A DNA stretch of 64,000 nt from Isoetes taiwanensis. Taxonomy: Eukaryota > Streptophyta > Lycopodiopsida > Isoetales > Isoetaceae. The notes under the pieces were generated by a model. That model was not told the DNA's origin. It saw only the letters and a list, made by a program, of their open reading frames with translations, and ran no database searches. Of the stretch, positions 57,601 through 64,000 are shown one piece after another. Every line of letters begins with the position of its first letter. Within the stretch, counting starts at the first letter, position 1. The DNA lies in assembly GCA_021234155.1 (NCBI GenBank), contig JAJEKV010000013.1, positions 13,619,877 to 13,683,876 on the forward strand. Reading direction: 5' to 3'. The translations under genes and the position numbers were made by a program.

Positions 57601-58497
57601 TTGCATAATGTAGCAAGGAACAATATAATGTAATCAGCAATATATTCCAAATTAAAATCAATTCCAAATTACAGTCAGGTTTATGCTTTATGCTTTCATA
57701 TCTCCAATGACAGAAACAAGTTAAAACAAGGAGTTCAATATCTGCATTGCCAAAAACAAGCAGATCAATGGAAAATATATTAGCAAAAGTACAAATATGC
57801 TTCTAAAAAAAGGGTAGAACATGAGATACCAGAAGGGGGTAATCTTTGTTCTTCAAGAATCTGCTCCTCTCGAACTTATACAATACCAACCAATCTAAAG
57901 CGAGATCTTCCTATATCCAAAGGTAAGCCCTTGAAGTTAAGGAAAGGGAAACAGAAAAAATCATAGAAAGGGAACACAAAAATCATAGAAAGGGTAAAGA
58001 AGGCTGCAAGTTCGCTGGAGCTTCCCCTGGAGTTTTCTCGATTTATTTCTGGCATTTCCGCTTAACCATTTCCTTAAGCCCTGCTATGGACAAAGTTTGT
58101 TATTTCCTGTTTCATTCCCGGCTATTCATCCTTTCTTTGCTGCCAGAGCTTGTCATTTCACTGCAGATTCGCCTTTAAATCCTTGTTTGCCTCTATGCGC
58201 ATTATTTCGGTGCCTCCATACTCCATTTTTGCCTAAAGACAAAAGAAGGCATGGTAAGCAAAGATCCTTCAGCTCTAAGAAAAAAAATATATGAAAAGCG
58301 AAGATCAAGAGCAGAATAGGGGTCTGTTTATTGCACCGATAGGGGAATTGCTGCAACTAACCGTCTCTTTATTTTGTTGCACCGACAGGGGAGCCGCTGG
58401 AGTATCAGAGGAGGCGCTGGAGGCGCTGGAGGCCGCTGGAGTATCCGGCAGGGGGGCGGAGTTAGAGCCTCGACATGCAGCCGGAGTTGGAGCCTCG
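57601..58497. other. Non-coding end of unit 2
   Basis: This is the counterpart of 39209-40100. A short GC-rich stretch with GGCGCTGGA repeats lies at about 58410-58440. No gene. Confidence 0.5.
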
Positions 58498-59151
58498 AAG
58501 GTTTCAGAATATAGGGTTGAAGAGTATAGACAGAGAATATACATCCATTTGCATTTGAAATTTGTCCCGCCCATTGGTGGGAGGGAGGGCGGGGGACGGA
58601 GGGCGGGATTAATTTGAATGGAAGTTCTCTAATGTTTATTGCTTGCTCGAAATTCATTTGTTAACCAAATAATTGTCACTTGATTGCTTGCTCAAAATTC
58701 ATTTGTTAATCAACTAATTATCACTTGTTTATATGTACAAGAAATCTCGTGGTGGGCCACGAACATTTCTCTTTCTCACCTCCCTTGTATTTGGTGGAGC
58801 GAGTCAATAAAGAGAATATTCTTTGGGATGGACATTTCCCTCTACTAATCCATATGGTGATAATGGATGTGTGCCAATCTAGAACCATGCAACATTGGAA
58901 CCTCTATTGCAAGATAACAACGATTGGAATCCCATTATTGAGCTTACTTTTCTTAGAGACTTCTAAACCTCAACTTTTTCCATTGACACCCCATCCAATG
59001 GTAGCCCCTAGGTTTTAGGCCTGCCCCAAAACCTCCAGCTTCCTGTTTTTTGCCTCGAACTATACAATAACTCCTTGTAGCTGTTCAAGAAGCAACTAGG
59101 CTGCAAATTGTGTGGGGTCTGGGTTCAGGAACTCCTGCAAGACAGCCCTGC
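58498..59151. other. Unique non-coding DNA with a 45-bp tandem repeat
   Basis: At 58638-58682 and 58683-58727 a 45-bp unit beginning ATTGCTTGCTC is repeated with four differences. No ORF is supported. Confidence 0.55.
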
Positions 59152-59536
59152 TGTGAGGACCCGTGGATCAAACAGGAGAATCCGGTAGCTGTGTCACGCG
59201 GGATTTGCAAAAGAAACAAGGAAAAGAAAGAAAGAGAGAACAAATGAAAAATAATAAGAACACAATGAGGAGAACAAAACTCTTTGATATCAACTGTGAT
59301 ACATGAACTCTCGCAATCGAGAGAAAGCAGAAGTGAGATAAGACCCAAAACTCATCTAGCCCGTGAAGGCTAGCTCTACTCATATATATAGTACAATGGC
59401 CTTTGGCCCAATATAGACACTCTGTCAGATCTCGGTGCCGACTCCTGGAAGGAGGCCTAATTTGCAGGAACGTTGACGGTGCCTCTTGAGACCCTGAAAT
59501 CACGCTGACACTGACGCTGGCGGTGACGGCCCGTCA
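59152..59536 (-). repeat. Probable 3' LTR of a minus-strand Tat-like element
   Basis: On the minus strand this starts TGACGGGCCGTCACC and ends GGTCCTCACA, giving TG...CA ends. It contains a TATATATGAG TATA-like box (about 59377-59396) and lies directly after the last ORF, whose stop TGA coincides with the LTR start. A purine-rich stretch (GAAGAGGTCGAGAGCAGA) precedes it. The other LTR is outside the window, so identity is inferred. Confidence 0.45.
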
Positions 59537-62500
59537 CTTGTCTGCTCTCGACCTCTTCGTGCCCGTGGCCTTCGTGGTCTGCTGCTTGGCTGGCGGCTTA
59601 GGCTTCTGCGGGGCCTTTGACGACTGACCTACACCTGACTGTGGATCCTTGGCCTTGACATGGTCCGTCGTGTGCATGAATAGTCCTGTACCAGGACGTA
59701 CAGGACTAACACTCCCCCCCACCAAACGACACTCAGGGTGAAGAAAAGGGGGAAGTGTTTCTGATGGCGGAAACCCAGCAGTCTGAAATTCATCCTCACG
59801 AGTATGAGGACGGGGGCCATTATGATAGTTGCCAATGAGATCTTGGCGTGTCTGAAGAGCTGCAGGAGTGTTGAGACCAATAGCAGGATGAATGTCAAGG
59901 AGAAATCCTGAGCGTACCATGTCTTCAAGGGCAGTGTGTGCTTTAGCAGGTACAAACTGGCATTCCATGAGAAGACAGGTCTGGAGGCCGAAGGCACTGA
60001 CGCTGGCATTCGGGTTGCAATAAAAGATAGGGTGCTGGCGATTTAGAGAGCTGATGAGAAGACATTTTAAAGCAGCACAGAAGCCTGCTTGTCGATGAAC
60101 TGAGGGATCCGGGGAGGTGGCAGAATTTGTCAAAAAGGTATCAAGACCGTGGACTGCATGACTGGACGTCTGCCATCCACGCTCATTCGGGATGTAGATC
60201 CAATTTTCTGTGTGGTCCAAGGTGGCACCATTCTCCCAAGTGGAGCGTCGAACAAAACGAGGATCCCAGCGGAGGTCCGTGGAAATCTGAGGAGGAGTCC
60301 ACCCAGCGTGGCCGTCCAGGACCTTTGTCCAAAAGGGAAGATGCCAGTCGGAGGTGAGGAACCTGCGTGGAGGTACACCTAATGAAGCATAAGGAGATTG
60401 AGCCAAACCCGTGGGCGTGGGCTGCTGAGCCTGCTCCCTGAATTCTCGAACAAGGTCTTGATCAAGAGCACGGCATCACTGGTCCCAATCTGAAGCAGAG
60501 AGCTGAGTATAGACAGGAGGATTAACCCAACCCGTGGGTATGGTCTTGCTTTCCAGAAGGCCACGCAGTTGATTGTAGCCTTCTAAGTGCTGGATATAAA
60601 TTTGGGCAAACTGAAGATCCTCAAGATGCGCTAAATTTTTCCGCACCTGTTCCAGCATTTCTGCCTGCCACAGAGGTAAGTGATGAGCAAGCTCAGGCAT
60701 GTACTCCTGTCCAAGAGTGTGAGACCGATCATGATCCTTTAAATACGGTTTGGTGTCCAATAACAACCAGTGAGCATGGGGGTTGCCTTGAAAAACACGA
60801 TGTGCCTCATCTCTGAATTTGTCTTGTGTATCAGCCAGATAAAAATCATGAAAAATATACACCATCCGCTGAACAACTCGGAAGATGACCAAATCAGGAT
60901 CTTCACAGTTGATTTGATCAAAGACTAAGAGGGCACAGAGTAAACCTTTGTCTTTGACAGAAAGGTCCGGCCAGATCCTTAGAAAATCCACACTGTGGAG
61001 TGGCTGTTGATTAACCTGGCCGTCTGCCGCGTACCACTTCAGAAGAAAAAGGTGGCGTCGGGCAACCACATAATCCAGATAACTGGAAGGAGTAGAGAAA
61101 TCCACAGGAATGCGGCTAGCAATATCAATATGGCCCTCTTGTTTATTTTGGGCTTCTTCTGCTGATTGAACAGCTTGCTGGAGTTGATGTTCGAGGTCAC
61201 GGATCTGATTATCCTTTTCAAGCAGGAGACTGGATTGATCACGGAACCATCTGTGAGAGAGCATGCCCTGTAAAGTGGATTGCCCAGGAGTATGAAGTTG
61301 AAGCGTGGCAATCTCGGCATCATCAATGATTTTTTGTTTCTGGGCTTCTGTAAGCTGTGTCTGAAGAGATGTGACCTGATGTTGCAGCGTGGTCAGTTGG
61401 CCTTGAAGAGAGGGGAACTACTCGTTACGCTCTTTGAGCTCTTGAAGTTGAACATTGTAATTCTGAGAGAGCTCAGTGTACATTGTGTGAAGATCGGCAA
61501 GGGCTTTATCCTTGTCACCAAGGGCTTTATCCTTGGCTTTGTTCTGCTCAAGCAATTCTTGAATTGTGGATTGTAGCTGAGCCTGTTGATCAGCAAACAG
61601 GCTGGTCTGTTCTTGCGCAGTCTTGAGATCTTCACGGGCCTGTAAGAGGGCCTCATGCTTCTGTTGAAGTTTTTCTTCCAGGGATTGAACTTGCGTGGTG
61701 GCATCTTGGAGATCCATATAAACTGCCTCCGTGGCCTCCATGTAGGCTTGAACGCCATTCATGAAGACTTCTTGGGAGTCCTGGAGCTTGAGAACAATAG
61801 CTTGGACATCTTGCTGGTATTGATACAGGGCTTGTCGAGAAGGTGGAGGTGCAGGGCCCTGTTGATGATGGGTTTGTGATGTCTGAGAAACATGATGAGA
61901 AAAGGAGGGCATGGATTCCGTGGAGGAAGAAGAGACAGAAATAGGCTTGGCATTTTGTTGAACATGACCAGGAGAAGGAGGAGGACGTGAAGGTTCAGCC
62001 TGCTGGTTGTGAGGAAGAGAATGAAAGGATGGATGAGTGGATGCACGAGAAGTGGAAGGGGACCCAGAAACGGGAAGAGGAAGACAATGACGGATGAGTG
62101 CTTGAAGATGAGCACCGACCGTGGTTTCACAGCCAGAAGAAGGGGCTGCCCTGATGCGATCTACTTCATGAAGAAGTCTGAGGAACAGAATTTGTGTCCA
62201 ATCAATATGGTGAGTAGAGTGGATGGCCATGATGACAACATTGTAGAACGGTTTATTGATATGGGTATTCTTGATGGAATACCCATAGAATTTTCGCCAC
62301 AGAAACTTGACAAAAGAATCGTGGGGCTTGGCTATGTTGGTGAGCCGATGGATTGTGGCTTGATAAGGAGCTGCATTATACTCAGAGACATCATGATCCT
62401 GTATGGCAGTCCAAGACAGAGAAGGTCTATAAATCGGAATCTGAAATACCGGGGAAAGCAGGTCGGGTGTAAGCGAAATGATGGTCTGATCGACCTTGGT

Positions 62501-62947
62501 GGCGTATCCATCTGTGGTGTTGATCATATGAGCGACGAACTGCATGAGGTGCTCCGGATTTGGTGCAGGAAGTTCTTGCTTGGAAAATTCATACAGCCCA
62601 TGGCGTTCCGCAATGGCACGACTGGGACCTGCTAGGGCATCGCGAAAGGTGGGTGTTGAGAAAATTACTGACTCAAAAAGAGCCGGATCCCTTGGAGCAT
62701 AAGCTTGAAGTTGAGGAAATTTTGGTGGAGCGGAAATGGTGAAAAGCGTCTGAGAGCAACTGGAAGAGCGGATGTGAGAAGCCGGAGGGCGGAGAGCAGA
62801 AGACGAAAACGAAGATAGACGAAAAGGTTTTAGGGCGCACAAGGTGTGGCGAAGGGGCGTGAGGAAGGGAACCGTTGATGTTGCCAGGTGGCGGCAGATG
62901 CAAAGAAGGCGATTGAGAGGTAGAAATTTGGCTAAGTCCACAAGCAG
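59534..62947 (-). pseudogene. Long post-pol ORF with coiled coil, two in-frame stops
   Basis: One frame is open from 62947 to 59534 (about 1,137 codons) except for TAG at 61418-61420 and TGA at 60476-60478. The first part has a globular region (RLTNIAKPHDSFVKFLWRKF, MAIHSTHHIDWTQILFLRLL) resembling the plant retrotransposon proteins annotated as 'putative plant transposon protein'. A Ser/Pro-rich stretch follows, then a coiled coil of heptads (LEEKLQQKHEALLQAREDLK) that continues past the first stop. A second globular part follows (SYLDYVVARRHLFLLKWYA) and a basic tail ends GTKRSRADK. No ATG occurs near its start, so it may be spliced or shifted from upstream. The role is unknown; its place matches env-like or extra ORFs. 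Confidence 0.6.
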
Positions 62948-63230
62948 TTAAGGGAGAAGCGATGAACGGTGGAGATGAAACGGGAATGAACGATCGGATG
63001 TGACAGCTGGCAAAGGTACAAATATTAATGTTCGACGGGCGTGAAAGGAAGGACTGTCATTTAATGCTGGCAACTCGAAGTGGGATATCATAAAAAGGAA
63101 GTGTCAGAAGGTACCATGGCTAGATATGCGGCGGGAGAAAAGATTCCCAAGTTAGAAATGGCCTTGCATTGCAACCACGTCGGCGATTTTTCTGATTGGT
63201 CCACATCTACAGGGTTCCCGTCGGTTGGGC

Positions 63231-63238
63231 TATATAAG
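63231..63238 (+). promoter_or_regulatory. TATA box of the antisense ORF
   Basis: TATATAAG, preceded by GGGC, lies 45-52 bp upstream of the ATG at 63283. A reverse CCAAT box (ATTGG) is at about 63196. The spacing fits a plant core promoter. Confidence 0.55.
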
Positions 63239-63282
63239 TCGAGCAGTGGTCGAAGCTGAGACACCAGCTCGTGATCATAAGC

Positions 63283-63531
63283 ATGGCCGGTTTGAACGAG
63301 AACTGCACTATGCCGACAAACTGCCAGGAGTGGATTACTTGCAAAATGAATGATCTGGACCTCTGGAAATGCCGAAACCGCGGCATTCTGATGGACGGCT
63401 GGTGCAGTGGGATGGCTGAGCATCCCGACCCCCTAACCAACGCCATGGAGGTGGTGCTGCATCTGCGCTGGGATCCGGAGCAGAACCTGTACCACATCCT
63501 CCGCATAACCTCTGCTCCCAACCCGGAGTAG
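63283..63531 (+). CDS. Antisense small Cys-rich ORF (82 aa) in the Tat-like element
   Basis: The ORF starts MAGLNENCTMPTNCQEWITC and ends NLYHILRITSAPNPE with TAG. It has five cysteines in its first 45 residues (CX5C, CX5C, CX8C and CX13C spacing), several tryptophans and no signal peptide. It runs opposite to the element's pol and long ORF and has a TATA box. A zinc- or nucleic-acid-binding role is possible. I do not recognise the family. Confidence 0.5.
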   Translation: MAGLNENCTMPTNCQEWITCKMNDLDLWKCRNRGILMDGWCSGMAEHPDPLTNAMEVVLHLRWDPEQNLYHILRITSAPNPE

Positions 63532-63554
63532 AGGGTTTTTAAACGTAGGATTTT

Positions 63555-63623
63555 GTAAATAGGGCTCTGCCTATGTTATAAATAGGGCTCTGCCCATAGC
63601 GGAAGTAAATGGGCTCTGCCCAC
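63555..63623. repeat. Short tandem repeat, three copies of about 20 bp
   Basis: Three variants of GTAAATAGGGCTCTGCCCAT occur at 63555-63574, 63578-63597 and 63605-63623, between the antisense ORF stop and the integrase stop. Confidence 0.8.
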
Positions 63624-63662
63624 ATTTTGTAAATTTTCCTCCTATAATATAAATATGCCGCT

Positions 63663-64000
63663 TTAGTCACTATCTCTGGATTCAGATTCTTGTTCTGCAT
63701 CAGCTGTATGACTGTCTGTATCTGCTGTATGAAATTGTTTGAGGCGAAAGCCATTAACCAATGTAGGTAATGGAGTGCCATCTAATTTTGCCAGCTTGAA
63801 AACGCTGGGTTGTACCACTTGAACAATTTGATAAGGACCAAGCCATCTGAACTTTAACTTCCCTGGAAAATTTTTGTAACGAGAATCATAAAGTAAAACC
63901 AAATCACCTTCTTGAAAAGTTTTGGTTCTCAGATGTTTGTCATGCAAAGATTTCCGCAACTGTTGACCATGAAGAACCCGAATATAAGCATCTCTCCTAA
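63663..64000 (-). CDS. Integrase C-terminal part of a Tat-like element (partial)
   Basis: The frame enters from beyond the window and reads RKSLHDKHLRTKTFQEGDLV, then the GPY/F module KFRWLGPYQIVQVVQPSVFK, and ends with an acidic tail (ADAEQESESRDSD) and stop. The module contributes to DNA binding by integrase. The gene is 5'-truncated only by the window edge. No chromodomain follows. Confidence 0.88.
   Translation of the reverse strand, partial: RRDAYIRVLHGQQLRKSLHDKHLRTKTFQEGDLVLLYDSRYKNFPGKLKFRWLGPYQIVQVVQPSVFKLAKLDGTPLPTLVNGFRLKQFHTADTDSHTADAEQESESRDSD

Larger units (their letters stand above)
40101..58497. repeat. Tandem duplication unit 2 (18.4 kb, no chromovirus)
   Basis: It repeats 8466-40100 in direct orientation without the 13.2-kb chromovirus. 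Many coding segments are cleaner here (for example one 314-codon RT/RNase H frame). The right edge is after AGCCTCG at 58497, beyond which the sequence no longer matches. Confidence 0.9.
59152..64000 (-). mobile_element. Tat-like Ty3/gypsy element, 3' part, extends beyond window
   Basis: On the minus strand the order is integrase C-terminus (63663-64000, continuing outside), a region with an antisense ORF, a long post-pol ORF (62947-59534) and a probable 3' LTR. No chromodomain follows integrase. Extra ORFs after pol, including antisense ones, are known in the Tat branch. Confidence 0.65.

Overview
The window looks like repeat-rich nuclear DNA of a land plant. The evidence is nested Ty3/gypsy LTR retrotransposons with an initiator-Met or Asp-type primer-binding site, GT-AG introns, telo-box motifs (AAACCCTAG) in an LTR, and plant-type RRM gene fragments. 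I see no rRNA, tRNA or CRISPR. The species cannot be named. The large transposase-like gene of the DUF7869 kind makes a non-flowering plant (fern, lycophyte, bryophyte, gymnosperm) plausible, but this is weak inference.

Layout. 1-2.8 kb is gene-free DNA with small tandem repeats and a candidate Helitron 3' end. 2.9-7.5 kb is the left half (gag, protease, start of RT) of a decayed Tat/Athila-like Ty3/gypsy element. Its RT is interrupted at about 7.49 kb, and the right half (end of RT, RNase H, integrase) resumes at about 25.56 kb. The interrupting segment is a two-gene unit. One gene is a minus-strand, DDE-transposase-like gene of about 980 codons. The other is a divergent plus-strand small spliced gene (120 aa). 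They are separated by an array of the 16-bp palindrome GGTATAAATTTATACC. Inside the transposase-like gene sits a 13.2-kb chromovirus (10539-23745) with 1.58-kb LTRs, a TAATT target duplication and a C-terminal chromodomain.

The most striking item is in that chromovirus. Upstream of gag, behind its own TATA box, is a gene for a histone H3 variant. It starts with the exact H3 tail ARTKQTARK, has a long charged and proline-rich middle, and ends in a complete H3/CENH3-like histone fold. A second unknown extra ORF follows, also behind its own TATA box. Pairs of related hairpins lie before each of the two promoters.

An 18.4-kb tandem duplication covers 8466-40100 (unit 1) and 40101-58497 (unit 2). 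Unit 2 lacks the chromovirus and preserves its empty target site, so the insertion came after the duplication, or the two units are haplotypes joined by the assembler. Each unit carries the transposase-like gene (3'-truncated in unit 2), the palindrome array, the small gene, the right half of the Tat-like element, fragments of an RRM protein gene, and about 7 kb of strongly strand-asymmetric non-coding DNA.

59.15-64 kb is the 3' end of a second Tat-like element on the minus strand: integrase C-terminus, an antisense 82-aa ORF with its own TATA box, a 1,100-codon post-pol ORF with two stops, and a probable 3' LTR.

Many differences between the two units, and many frameshifts, sit at CAG/CTG sites. 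This looks like basecalling error at CHG-methylated cytosines rather than only biological decay, so several broken genes here may be intact in the real genome.
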